Below are positions 24,675-33,462 of a stretch of DNA of 64,000 nucleotides, piece by piece. The translations under genes were made by a program, and so were the position numbers. This DNA is from G020344215 sp039586575 (GTDB taxonomy: Bacteria > Gemmatimonadota > Gemmatimonadetes > Palauibacterales > KS3-K002), in the NCBI GenBank assembly GCA_039586575.1, contig JBDHKD010000004.1, positions 1 to 64,000 on the forward strand, written 5' to 3'. How positions within the stretch are numbered: the stretch's first letter is position 1; every line of letters begins with the position of its first letter. The notes beneath the pieces are model-generated. The model was not told the DNA's origin. It ran no database searches and worked only from the letters and a program-made list of their open reading frames with translations.

Positions 24675-26477
24675 ATGGCTGAATCTCTGTACCAGACAAC
24701 TTATCGAACCCACATGGCCGGCGAGCTGCGTGCCGATCACGTCGGTACCAAGGTCCGCCTGGCGGGCTGGGTGCATCGGCGACGCGACCTCGGCGGCCTG
24801 GTCTTTATCGACTTGCGTGACCGCAAGGGCGTCGTGCAAGTGTCGTGCGATCCCAACATGCTGCCCGAGGATTCGATGGAGCGCGCCCGTCGTCTGGGGT
24901 CCGAGGTGGTGATCGCGGCGAGCGGTGAGGTCGTGGCCCGGCCGCCAGAGGCGGTGAACCCCGAAATGGCGACAGGCGCGGTCGAGGTGAGAGCTGTGCT
25001 GATCGAGCAACTCGCGCCGGCCGAAACTCCGCCGATCCTGGTCGCCTACGGTGCCGATGAAGAACTGGCCTCGGAGGAATTGCGCTTGCGCTATCGCTTC
25101 CTCGATTTGAGGCGGCCCGAGTTGCAGCGCAACCTCGTGCTCCGGCATCGCGCCTTCCAATCCATCCGCCGCGCCCTGGACCAGCTCGAGTTCGTCGAAG
25201 TCGAAACGCCGATCCTCACCAGACCTACGCCTGAGGGCGCCCGGGATTACCTCGTGCCCAGCCGCGTGAGCCCCGGCGAGTTCTACGCGTTGCCCCAGTC
25301 GCCGCAGCTCTACAAGCAGATCCTCATGGTCGCCGGCTTCGATCGCTACTTTCAGATTGCCCGCTGCCTGCGTGATGAAGATCTGCGTGCGGACCGACAA
25401 CCGGAGTTCACGCAACTCGACCTCGAGATGTCCTATGTCGCCGAGGACGATGTCTGGTCGGCGATCGAGACCGTGATGGTCGCGGTGTGGCGGGAAGTTG
25501 CTGGGCGCGTAGTGCAGCGCCCCTTCCAGCGTTTGCCGCACCGTGAGGCCCTGGAGCGCTACGGCACGGATAAGCCGGACCTGCGTATACCCTGGGTGCT
25601 GTGCGACCTAAGCGACATCCTCAGCGAGAGCGAATTCCGTATCTTTCGCGATACGCTTGAGGGCGGCGGGAGGGTGCGCGGATTCAGAGTTCCGGACGGT
25701 GCGCGGCTCAGTCGAAAAGCTCTCGGTGAGCTGGATCCTGTGGCCCGGGATGCCGGCGTGCCTGGCGCACTCTGGACCAAGTTCACCGAGGCGGGGGCCC
25801 AGGGTGGCTTCGGCTCCAAGTTGTCGGAGTCGGAGCTGCACGCTCTGCGGTCGCGTCTGGAAGCGGGTCCGGGAGACCTCGTCGTGACGATAGCCGGCGC
25901 CGATCGGCTGGCCAATCCTGCCCTGGACGCTTTGCGACGCCACCTCGCGACGGCCATGGACGCCGTGGAGGAAGCGGACGAGTTTCTCTGGGTCACGGAG
26001 TTTCCGCTGTTCGAGCGCGATCCGGTGAGCGGTGAACCGGTACCGAGTCACCACCCGTTCACCGGACTCAACCTCGAGGATCTGGATCTGCTGGAACGGG
26101 AGCCGCTGGCCGTGAGATCGCGAGCCTATGATCTGGTTTACAACGGGTCGGAGTTTGGCAGCGGCAGTATCCGAATCAACGAGCCGGAGCTACAACGCCG
26201 AGTGCTGGCTGTGCTGGGGATGGGGCCCGAGGAGGCCCAGCGGAAGTTCGGGTTCCTGCTGGAGGCGTTCAAGTACGGCGCGCCCCCGCACGGCGGGTTC
26301 GCGATCGGTCTCGATCGAGTCGTCATGCACCTGGCGGGTGGGTCATCGCTCAGAGACGTCATCGCTTTCCCGAAGACCACGGCGGCACGGGCACTGATGG
26401 AAGGAGCACCGTCACCGGTAGAGGAGGAGGAGCTGAAAGAGTTGGGTATCAAGCTTGCAAGGCGGTCCGATGCCTGA
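24675..26477 (+). CDS. aspS: Aspartyl-tRNA synthetase
   Basis: Class II synthetase of bacterial type, 600 residues. The N-terminal OB-fold anticodon domain (VRLAGWVHRRRDLGGLVFIDLRD) leads into motif 1/2 (FLDLRRPELQ, RCLRDEDLRADRQPEFTQLD), a GAD insertion domain (about residues 295-420) and motif 3 (GLDRVVMHLAG). Whether it also charges tRNA-Asn cannot be told without knowing if asnS and gatCAB are present. ATG 24675. It leads an overlapping aspS-phoH-pgpH-ybeY run. Confidence 0.96.
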   Translation: MAESLYQTTYRTHMAGELRADHVGTKVRLAGWVHRRRDLGGLVFIDLRDRKGVVQVSCDPNMLPEDSMERARRLGSEVVIAASGEVVARPPEAVNPEMATGAVEVRAVLIEQLAPAETPPILVAYGADEELASEELRLRYRFLDLRRPELQRNLVLRHRAFQSIRRALDQLEFVEVETPILTRPTPEGARDYLVPSRVSPGEFYALPQSPQLYKQILMVAGFDRYFQIARCLRDEDLRADRQPEFTQLDLEMSYVAEDDVWSAIETVMVAVWREVAGRVVQRPFQRLPHREALERYGTDKPDLRIPWVLCDLSDILSESEFRIFRDTLEGGGRVRGFRVPDGARLSRKALGELDPVARDAGVPGALWTKFTEAGAQGGFGSKLSESELHALRSRLEAGPGDLVVTIAGADRLANPALDALRRHLATAMDAVEEADEFLWVTEFPLFERDPVSGEPVPSHHPFTGLNLEDLDLLEREPLAVRSRAYDLVYNGSEFGSGSIRINEPELQRRVLAVLGMGPEEAQRKFGFLLEAFKYGAPPHGGFAIGLDRVVMHLAGGSSLRDVIAFPKTTAARALMEGAPSPVEEEELKELGIKLARRSDA

Positions 26478-27474
26478 TCCATCCACGAACTCGTCACAGA
26501 TCGTCCAGCATCGCATCCGTTGCGAGGGCGCCGACCAACTCATTCTGGCCGGGGTGAACGATGCCAATCTTCAGGAGCTGGCTCGCATCTGTGGCTGCCG
26601 CGTCGTGCTGAGAGACGATCAGCTCGTGCTCTCCGGCGCGCTGGGCGATGTAGAGCGGTGCATCCCCGTGGCCGAGCACATGATCGATCTCGCCCGGCTG
26701 GAGAAGCCGTTTGCGGCCAGCGAGATCAGGCGATTCGCCGATCAGGTGGCTAAGAGCGAGGGCCTGGCGCCGAGCGCGCTCGAGGCGAGCAAGATCATCC
26801 TGCCGGGATCGCGTAAGATCATCACGCCGAAATCGGCCGGCCAGAAGCTCTACATCGACGAGATCGCGCGTACCGAGATCGTGATCGGTGTTGGACCCGC
26901 CGGCACCGGCAAGACCTACCTCGCGGTGGCCCTGGCCGTCGACGCGCTCCACAAGAAGCGCGTGCGGCGGATCGTACTTGTGCGTCCGGTCGTCGAGGCC
27001 GGCGAGCAGCTCGGCTTCCTACCGGGAAGCGTCGAGGAGAAGGTCGATCCTTACCTGCGCCCGCTGTACGATGCGCTGGGCGACATGATGCCACCGGAAC
27101 AGCTGCGCCGCGCACTCGAGAACCGGACGCTCGAGATCGCGCCTCTGGCTTACATGCGTGGCCGAACGCTCTCGGATGCGTTCGTTATCTTGGACGAGGC
27201 CCAGAACACAACCACCCTGCAGATGAAGATGTTCCTGACGCGGTTGGGTCTCAACTCGAAGGCAGTGATCACCGGCGACAAGACCCAGATCGACCTGCCG
27301 CGCCGCGATGACTCCGGCCTCCTGGAGGTCGAGCGCATCCTGCAGGGCATCGATGGGATCTCCTTCATCTACCTGACCGAGGTGGATGTCGTACGCCACC
27401 GCCTGGTCAGGGAGATCATCAAGGCGTACGCCAATTCCAGACCGAATAACGAAGTCGTGCGGGAGAGCGAATGA
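26470..27474 (+). CDS. PhoH-family ATPase
   Basis: A 334-residue P-loop ATPase of the PhoH/YbeZ family. The N-terminal 90 residues form a KH-like nucleic-acid module. The Walker A motif GPAGTGKT is at about residue 142, followed by VRPVVEAGEQLGFLPG and Walker B FVILDEAQNTT. PhoH/YbeZ proteins act with YbeY in ribosome and rRNA maturation; ybeY lies two genes downstream. ATG 26470, after AAGGCGG, is preferred over an upstream TTG; it overlaps the aspS end by 8 bases. The stop overlaps the next start (ATGA). Confidence 0.92.
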   Translation: MPDPSTNSSQIVQHRIRCEGADQLILAGVNDANLQELARICGCRVVLRDDQLVLSGALGDVERCIPVAEHMIDLARLEKPFAASEIRRFADQVAKSEGLAPSALEASKIILPGSRKIITPKSAGQKLYIDEIARTEIVIGVGPAGTGKTYLAVALAVDALHKKRVRRIVLVRPVVEAGEQLGFLPGSVEEKVDPYLRPLYDALGDMMPPEQLRRALENRTLEIAPLAYMRGRTLSDAFVILDEAQNTTTLQMKMFLTRLGLNSKAVITGDKTQIDLPRRDDSGLLEVERILQGIDGISFIYLTEVDVVRHRLVREIIKAYANSRPNNEVVRESE

Positions 27475-29732
27475 ATCCGGGGCGGAGAGCGAAGACGACG
27501 GTTCGCCTGCGCTACATCTGGCGCGAGCTATCCAGGCGGCGCGGGGTGCAGATCCTCGCGCAGCGATCCAGGGTCTTCTACCGGCTATTGCTGCTCATCT
27601 CCGCAGCGATCGTCATCGCTCTGGTCTTTCCCGGCGGCACGGCCCTGGAGTTCCCGGTACTCGAAGAGGGTGTGCCGGCCCGTGAGGATGTGATCGCGCC
27701 GGTGACCTTCCCAGTCCTGCTGTCCGAGGCCGAGCTGAGCCAGGCCCGAGCCGAGGCGGCCAGCGGCGTCGAGCCGATCTTCGATTACTGGCCCGAGCTT
27801 GCAGATAGCGCCATTGCTGCATTGGGCGTGTTCTTCGACTCTATCGTGTCGATTGCAGAGTCGGCGGGATCCGAGGAGGAGCAGCGCGCGGCCGTTAGAG
27901 CGGTACTGGAAGAGAACCGGATAGCCGCTTCCGACAGCGGGCTTACCCTGCTGCTCGAGCCCCGGTCGCGCCGGCAGCTGCAAGAAGCGCTGGAGCGGAC
28001 GTTCAGGCGCTCGCTGCGGCCCGGCGTTGTAACGAGCGCCGAGTTGGGCAGCGTGGTCACCGGCGGTGTTATCGTCCGTTCTGATGGGGACGAGAGGCTG
28101 GTGCGGCGCGATTCCCTGACCACGCGGGAAGCATTCTTCGAGCAGGCCAGGTCGCAGGCGCCGTCCGAGCTAGGCGTGGACGCGCGCCGCATGTATCACA
28201 ATCTGGTCGTGCGCTTCGGGCAGAGGCCGACCCTGCAACTCAACCGCGAGGCCACGGAGGCGGCCAAGAGCCAGGTCCGCCAGGCGGTCGATTCCGTCAA
28301 GTACGAGGTGCTCGAGGGTGAGCGGATCGTCACCGCGCACGAGCGCGTCGGACCGGTAGAACGCGAGCGCCTGCAGGCGCTGCAGAACTTCCTCGCGCGT
28401 CAGGGCGATGTGCGGGCGTGGCCGGCTCTGCTGGGCGGCCTCCTGTTCAACCTGCTGCTGCTCGTCGTGTTCGGGCTCTTCATCAAGTACTACCGGCCGC
28501 AGGTCTACGCGGCCGGCCGCTCTCTGACCTTGATCTGGCTACTGGTGTTGGCGGTGACGGGGGCTGCGGCGCTGATCTTCAGGACCGCTGCGGCCTGGCA
28601 GTTGATACCGGTCGCCTTCGCCGCCCTGACTCTGGCCACGCTTTATGACGGTGTGCTGGCGCTGACCGCCGTGTTCATACTGGTCGCTCTGATCACGGCG
28701 CAGCCGCCCTTCGCCGGGATCGCCGTGCCGTTCTTTACCGTGATGGGGGGAGCAGCGGCGGCGTTGAGCGGCCGGGTCGTACGGCGGCGTGCCCACACCT
28801 GGGCCTTCGCTGCCGTCATCGCTGCCACTTACATGCTGGCGGCATTCAGCTTGGGTCTGATGGGCCTGCAGAGCGCCGAGGGGGTTCTGAGCAGCGTGTT
28901 CTGGGGAACGGTGAACGGGGTTGGCTGCACGCTGCTCGCCACGGGTGTCCTGCCGCTGGCGGAGTCGCTCACCAAGGTCACCACCGACCAGTCGCTGCTC
29001 GAGCTCGCCGACCTCAACCGACCGTTGCTGCGGCGGCTGTCGCTGGAAGCACCGGGGACTTATGCCCACTCGATCAACGTCTCCAACCTGGCGGAGGCGG
29101 CGGCTCGCGAAATCGGGGCGAACAGTCTGCTGGTCCGGGTCGGTGTGTACTACCACGACATCGGCAAGGTCAAGAAGCCACAATATTTCGTCGAGAACCA
29201 GCCGCCGGGCTACAACCCGCACGACAAGCTCAAGCCGGCGACCAGCGCCAACATCGTTCGCGAGCACGTCAACGACGGGCTGGAGTTGGCGGATGAAGCG
29301 CGGCTGCCCGATAGCGTCAAGGCGTTCATCACCGAGCACCACGGCACGCAGCGGATCGGCTTCTTCTGGGAAAAGGCCAAGGAGCTGGACCCCGAAGCCG
29401 ATCTCAACCCGAGAGAGTTCCGTTACGGCGGTCCCAAACCGCAATCCAGAGAGACTGCCATCGTTCTGCTCGCCGATTCGGTCGAATCGGCGGCGCGCGT
29501 GCTGCAGAATCCCACACCCGACAGCATCGAGGAACTCGTCGATCGCATCGTCGGCTTCAAGATGTCGGAGGGTCAGCTCGACGCAGCGCCCCTCACGCTA
29601 CGGGAGGTCGATGTCATCAAACAGCAATTCGTGACCGTACTCACCAGCATGTACCATCACCGTCTCGACTACCCACTCCAGAACCGGGGTTCGCCGGACG
29701 TTGAGGAGCGAGCGGCGCCGGGTGGACCGTGA
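27471..29732 (+). CDS. 7TM-HD family phosphodiesterase (PgpH/YqfF type, probable c-di-AMP hydrolase)
   Basis: A 753-residue membrane protein: one N-terminal helix (LLLLISAAIVIALVF), a 300-residue extracytoplasmic 7TMR-HDED domain, six to seven helices (about 318-515) and a cytoplasmic HD domain with HSINVSNLAEAA, YYHDIGKVKKPQYFVENQ and ITEHHGT. PgpH proteins of this architecture hydrolyse cyclic di-AMP. The gene sits between phoH and ybeY with 4-base overlaps on both sides, a conserved bacterial order. All visible metal ligands are intact. Confidence 0.92.
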   Translation: MNPGRRAKTTVRLRYIWRELSRRRGVQILAQRSRVFYRLLLLISAAIVIALVFPGGTALEFPVLEEGVPAREDVIAPVTFPVLLSEAELSQARAEAASGVEPIFDYWPELADSAIAALGVFFDSIVSIAESAGSEEEQRAAVRAVLEENRIAASDSGLTLLLEPRSRRQLQEALERTFRRSLRPGVVTSAELGSVVTGGVIVRSDGDERLVRRDSLTTREAFFEQARSQAPSELGVDARRMYHNLVVRFGQRPTLQLNREATEAAKSQVRQAVDSVKYEVLEGERIVTAHERVGPVERERLQALQNFLARQGDVRAWPALLGGLLFNLLLLVVFGLFIKYYRPQVYAAGRSLTLIWLLVLAVTGAAALIFRTAAAWQLIPVAFAALTLATLYDGVLALTAVFILVALITAQPPFAGIAVPFFTVMGGAAAALSGRVVRRRAHTWAFAAVIAATYMLAAFSLGLMGLQSAEGVLSSVFWGTVNGVGCTLLATGVLPLAESLTKVTTDQSLLELADLNRPLLRRLSLEAPGTYAHSINVSNLAEAAAREIGANSLLVRVGVYYHDIGKVKKPQYFVENQPPGYNPHDKLKPATSANIVREHVNDGLELADEARLPDSVKAFITEHHGTQRIGFFWEKAKELDPEADLNPREFRYGGPKPQSRETAIVLLADSVESAARVLQNPTPDSIEELVDRIVGFKMSEGQLDAAPLTLREVDVIKQQFVTVLTSMYHHRLDYPLQNRGSPDVEERAAPGGP

Positions 29733-30163
29733 CAGAGCGGGCGCTGACCGTCCACGTCAACGGATCCGAGGCCGTCTCGGCGTTGACGGCTCGTGAGGTC
29801 GAGTTGGCGGTAGTCGCGACAGTAGAAGCTGAGGAAATAGAGGTCGGCGAGTTCTCGATCACCTTCATCGATGGGCCGGCGATAGCCGCACTCCACGAGC
29901 AGCACCTCCAGATACCCGGGGCTACCGACGTCATCGCCTTCAGCTTGGGGGAGCCGGACCTCCCGCTCGGCGATGTCTACATCTGCCCCGAGGTGGCCGA
30001 GGAGTCGGCGCGAGAGTACGGGGTGGCATTGCGGGAAGAACTGCTCCGCCTCGTAGTCCACGGTGTGCTCCACGTCCTGGGCCACGACCACCCCCAAGGG
30101 CCGGAGCGGGCGGACTGCGAGATGTTCCGCCTACAGGAAGAAATCCTCGCGCGCCTGGCCTGA
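29729..30163 (+). CDS. ybeY: Endoribonuclease YbeY (rRNA maturation factor)
   Basis: Zn-dependent single-strand endoribonuclease acting in 16S rRNA 3'-end maturation and ribosome quality control. The 144-residue protein has the zinc motif H111-GVL-H115-VLG-H119-DH and the conserved GATDVIAFSLGEPD. GTG 29729 overlaps the preceding TGA (GTGA). It shares the operon with its partner phoH. Confidence 0.95.
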   Translation: MTERALTVHVNGSEAVSALTAREVELAVVATVEAEEIEVGEFSITFIDGPAIAALHEQHLQIPGATDVIAFSLGEPDLPLGDVYICPEVAEESAREYGVALREELLRLVVHGVLHVLGHDHPQGPERADCEMFRLQEEILARLA

Positions 30164-30262
30164 CCCTGCGGTGGACGGCGCTCGGCTGGCGCGCACGGCG
30201 CGGCCGCCGAGACCGTGGACGAAGTGACCTCCTTCGACTACAGTTAGGCCGGGTGAATCGTT

Positions 30263-30715
30263 ATGGCTAACAAGACTATCCTGCAACTGATCAGGCGTTA
30301 CCTGCTGACCGGGGTCGTCGTCATCGCCCCGATCGGCCTCACTGCGTTCGTCCTCTGGTGGATCTTCACCCGACTCGACGCCATTCTCGGACGCATCTTC
30401 AACGTCATCGGCATCCGCATCCCGGGGCTGGGCCTGGTAGTACTGGTCCTGATCGTCATCGGGGTGGGCTGGGCGGCCCAGCAGGCGGTGGGGCGTGAGC
30501 TGATCACCATTGGCAGGAACTGGCTCAAGAGATTCCCGCTGACGCGGACGGTGTATGGCGCGGCGAGCCAGATCGTCGAGCAGATCATCGGCGAGGACCG
30601 CAAGTTCTTCAAGTCGTGTGTGCTGGTCGAGTATCCGAGGCCCGGCTGCTGGGCGGTCGGGTTCCTGACGAGCGAGGCGGCTGGGGAGATCAGCGATGCG
30701 GCGAGCGAGGATTAG
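30263..30715 (+). CDS. DUF502 membrane protein, interrupted by an in-frame TAG
   Basis: Two helices (YLLTGVVVIAPIGLTAFVLW and LGLVVLVLIVIGVGWAA) and the DUF502 block WLKRFPLTRTVYGAASQIVEQI, ending VLVEYPRPGCWAVGFLTSEAAGEISDAASED then TAG at 30713-30715. DUF502 proteins normally have about 200 residues and continue with VFVPTTPNPTSGF-type sequence; here that sequence follows the TAG in the same frame (see the next entry). As written this is a 150-residue truncated product. ATG 30263. A short hairpin (CTCGGC..GCCGAG) lies upstream in 30164-30262. Function unknown; inner-membrane protein. Confidence 0.85.
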   Translation: MANKTILQLIRRYLLTGVVVIAPIGLTAFVLWWIFTRLDAILGRIFNVIGIRIPGLGLVVLVLIVIGVGWAAQQAVGRELITIGRNWLKRFPLTRTVYGAASQIVEQIIGEDRKFFKSCVLVEYPRPGCWAVGFLTSEAAGEISDAASED

Positions 30716-30889
30716 GTTGCCGTCTTCTTACCCACGACGCCGAACCCGACTTCCGGCTTCCTGGCCTTTCTGCCGCGCAGCCAGGTACGGCGCCTCGACA
30801 TGACCGTAGAGGAGGGATTCAAGCTGGTAGTCTCGGCGGGGGCCGTGACACCCGAGCTCATGCGGAGCGGCGGCGGTGAACGTGTCTAG
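30713..30889 (+). pseudogene. Detached C-terminal part of the DUF502 gene, after an in-frame TAG
   Basis: Starting with the TAG at 30713, the same frame reads VAVFLPTTPNPTSGFLAF, LDMTVEEGFKLVVSAGAVTPE and ends at TAG 30887. This is the conserved C-terminal third of DUF502 and restores a 208-codon gene of normal length. It runs 14 bases into the mgtE start, the kind of overlap seen throughout this operon, so 30889 is the native gene end. The interrupting codon sits where family members have Leu (EELVSVFVP), so a TTG-to-TAG change would explain it. Mutation, sequencing error and stop readthrough are all possible. Confidence 0.8.
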
Positions 30890-32267
30890 TCAGGGGAGCC
30901 CCGGCAGGTTCAGCGACGCCCAGACCCTGGAGCTCAACATTGAGCGGGCTCGCCAGCTCCTGGAGACCGGCGATACAGAGGCGTTGCGCCTTTACCTGGA
31001 GGCGTTCCACCCCAGCGATCTGGCGGATCTGATCGAGTCGCTCGATGAGGACGAGCGGGGCGCCGTCGTTCGCGCGCTCCCCGACGAGCTCGCCTCGGAG
31101 ACGCTCGCCGAGATGGAGGAGGAGGAGCACCCGGAAGAGCTGCTGATCGCGGAGCCAGAACGCGCCGCCGAGCTCGTCGAGGAGCTGGCGGCCGACGATG
31201 CCGCCGACATCATCGGTGAGTTGCCGCTGGAGAAGCAGCGCGAACTCCTGTCGCAACTGCCGATCCAGCTGGCGGATGAGCTGCGTGACCTGCTGGCCTA
31301 CGATGAGGAGTCGGCCGGCGGCGTCATGACCACCGAGGTCGTAGCCGTACAGGAGACGGCGTCGGTCGGCGAAGCGATCGACGAGATCCGCCGGCAGGTG
31401 GCTGAGGGTGAGGATTTCTACACAGTCTTTGTAGTCGACAGAGAGGGCCGCCTGTGCGGGACCGTGTCGTTCCAAGACCTCATCGTATCGCTGCCGTCGA
31501 CGCCCATCGGCAAGATCACCGAACCACCCGTAGCGACGGTGCCCGCGACCATGGACCAGGAAGAGGTCGCGCGCCTCATGTCGCGGTACAACCTCGTCTC
31601 CGTGCCGGTCGTCGATCCGGTCGACCGACTGATCGGCCGCGTAACGTTCGACGACGTCATGGACATCCTGGAGGCGGAGACGACGGAGGACATCCTGCGC
31701 TTTTCGGGCGTTCTCGACGAAGAGTACGTGCACGGTGGCGTTGGCCAGTCGATAAGGAACCGGCTGCCTTGGCTCGCCGTAGCTCTGGTCACGACCTCGA
31801 TCGCTGCCGCCGTAATCTACTTCTATCGCGATACCGTCGAGCAGGTTGTGATCCTGGCGGCCATCATGCCCGTCATCGCAGCGCTCGGCGGCAACGCCGG
31901 CACCCAGGCGCTTGCCGTGACGGTGAGAAGACTCGCGCTCTCACCGGAGCGCTCCGGCACCTGGGGCGTCGTGGTCAAGGAGTTGGCTGTCGGCCTGATC
32001 AATGGCGCGGCAATCGGAACCCTGGCGGCGTTGCTGGGCTACCTGCTGCCCGGGGGCAACATCTATCTGGGATTCGTCGTCCTCTTGGCCATGTGGGGCA
32101 ACTTGATCGTGGCCGGGTTCGCCGGTGCCTTCGTGCCGGTGCTGCTCGAGAAGTTGGGCGCCGACCCGGCGGTGGCCTCTTCGGTGTTCTTCACCGCATT
32201 CACCGATATCTTCGGGTTCTTCCTGTTGCTGACCCTGGCCAGCCGGATTCTGCTTCCACAGCTCTGA
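30876..32267 (+). CDS. mgtE: Magnesium transporter MgtE
   Basis: Mg2+-gated Mg2+ channel, 463 residues. The N-terminal acidic superhelical domain (PSDLADLIESLDEDERGAVV, DDAADIIGELP), a CBS pair (MTTEVVAV.. to MDILEAETTEDI), a plug helix and five membrane helices are all present; the pore motif MPVIAALGGNAGTQ and TAFTDIFGFF are intact. GTG 30876 overlaps the native DUF502 end. No M-box leader is visible, so regulation is probably through the protein's CBS domains. Confidence 0.95.
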   Translation: MNVSSQGSPGRFSDAQTLELNIERARQLLETGDTEALRLYLEAFHPSDLADLIESLDEDERGAVVRALPDELASETLAEMEEEEHPEELLIAEPERAAELVEELAADDAADIIGELPLEKQRELLSQLPIQLADELRDLLAYDEESAGGVMTTEVVAVQETASVGEAIDEIRRQVAEGEDFYTVFVVDREGRLCGTVSFQDLIVSLPSTPIGKITEPPVATVPATMDQEEVARLMSRYNLVSVPVVDPVDRLIGRVTFDDVMDILEAETTEDILRFSGVLDEEYVHGGVGQSIRNRLPWLAVALVTTSIAAAVIYFYRDTVEQVVILAAIMPVIAALGGNAGTQALAVTVRRLALSPERSGTWGVVVKELAVGLINGAAIGTLAALLGYLLPGGNIYLGFVVLLAMWGNLIVAGFAGAFVPVLLEKLGADPAVASSVFFTAFTDIFGFFLLLTLASRILLPQL

Positions 32268-32361
32268 TTTCGGACCGGCGGCCCTGCAGCCGCGGCTCGA
32301 CCCCTGTGAGCGGGCTCGCAGATCGGTTATTTTTCTCCGGTACCTAAGAGTCGGGGTTGGT

Positions 32362-33429
32362 GTGGAGGCACTGAAGTCTAGCGAACGCGAGCTCTTGCAG
32401 GCGTTCGAAGCTGGCGAGGCCCGGGCTCTGGCCCGGGCCATTTCGTGGGTCGAGAATAGCCGCCCAGGCTTCGAAGCGCTGCTCAGCGCGCTGCACGGGA
32501 AGGTCGGACGAGCGCACCGGATCGGCATCACCGGGCCGCCCGGGGCCGGTAAGTCCACGTTGATCCACGCGCTGGCGCACGCGGTGCGCAAGAACGCCGA
32601 GCGCGTGGGCGTGGTAGCCGTCGATCCGACCTCGCCCTTCACCGGTGGCGCTCTGCTGGGCGACCGTATACGTATGACCGGAACGTCCGGCGACGACGGC
32701 GTGTTCATCCGCTCGATGGCAACCCGCGGGTCGGTGGGCGGACTGGCGACGACGACGCGGGAAGTCGCCGATCTGATGGACGCCTTCGGTTTCGAGCGCG
32801 TGGTCGTCGAAACGGTCGGCGTCGGCCAGTCGGAGCTCGAGATCGCCGAGGCCGCGGACACCACCGTGGTCGTGTTGACGCCCGAGTCGGGCGACTCGAT
32901 CCAGGCGATGAAGGCCGGCCTGATGGAGATCGCCGATATCTTCGTGGTCAACAAAGCCGACCGGCCGGAGGCCGCCCGGGCGGCCGGCGAGCTGAAGACG
33001 ATCCTACGCATCCGCCAGGGACAGGTCTTCGACCGCGTTCCCGCGCATCATGGTGTAGATCTGAACGAGCTTGCGCGGCGTCGGGCCGAGCCAGCGAAGA
33101 CCCGCAGCACGCCGGAGGATAGGCCGCGAAGTTGGGAGATCCCGGTCCTCATGACCACCGCCCACGACGGTGCCGGCGTAGCGAAGCTGATGGAGAGCCT
33201 GGACTCTCACTACGCCTGGCTCCAGGAGACGGGTGAGCTCACGCAACGACGCCGCAAACGCCTACTAGAGCGTGTGCGTGCCGTTGTCGACCGCAGTTTG
33301 CGGAACCAAGTCTGGCAGGACGGTGAAGGAGAGGCGCTGCTCGACGCGGCGCGCGCCGATCTGGAATCGGGACGCCGCACGCCTTACGATGTAGCGGCAG
33401 AGATACTGAAGGCAGTCGGCAATCAGTAA
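32362..33429 (+). CDS. meaB: Methylmalonyl-CoA mutase-associated GTPase MeaB
   Basis: G3E GTPase that loads adenosylcobalamin into methylmalonyl-CoA mutase and protects the holoenzyme. The P-loop GPPGAGKST is at residues 58-66; VAVDPTSPFTGGALLGDRIRM (switch I), ETVGVGQSE (switch II) and NKADRPEA (base recognition) follow. The 355-residue length is usual. The last codons (GNQ, stop) lie inside a heptamer repeat array that reaches the ATG of the mutase large subunit 33 bases on. Confidence 0.95.
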   Translation: MEALKSSERELLQAFEAGEARALARAISWVENSRPGFEALLSALHGKVGRAHRIGITGPPGAGKSTLIHALAHAVRKNAERVGVVAVDPTSPFTGGALLGDRIRMTGTSGDDGVFIRSMATRGSVGGLATTTREVADLMDAFGFERVVVETVGVGQSELEIAEAADTTVVVLTPESGDSIQAMKAGLMEIADIFVVNKADRPEAARAAGELKTILRIRQGQVFDRVPAHHGVDLNELARRRAEPAKTRSTPEDRPRSWEIPVLMTTAHDGAGVAKLMESLDSHYAWLQETGELTQRRRKRLLERVRAVVDRSLRNQVWQDGEGEALLDAARADLESGRRTPYDVAAEILKAVGNQ

Positions 33430-33460
33430 TCGGTAGCCAGTAACCAGTGATCGGTACTCG
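33419..33460 (+). repeat. Six degenerate tandem heptamers between meaB and the mutase gene
   Basis: Reads as gcaatca, gtaatcg, gtagcca, gtaacca, gtgatcg, gtactcg, six consecutive 7-mers fitting roughly GTRRYCR. The array covers the last meaB codons and its TAA, fills the whole gap and stops 2 bases before the mutase ATG, displacing any ribosome-binding site. A matching inverted array lies at 35199-35240. Confidence 0.7.
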
Positions 33461-33462
33461 AC

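Noticed and set aside
30164..30880. Mg2+ M-box riboswitch controlling mgtE
   Set aside because: The region upstream of mgtE is DUF502 coding sequence; no M-box structure is apparent.
32268..33462. Cobalamin riboswitch before meaB or the mutase gene
   Set aside because: No B12-box-like sequence or multi-stem layout is visible; the 94-base meaB leader is too short and the mutase leader is only the heptamer array.
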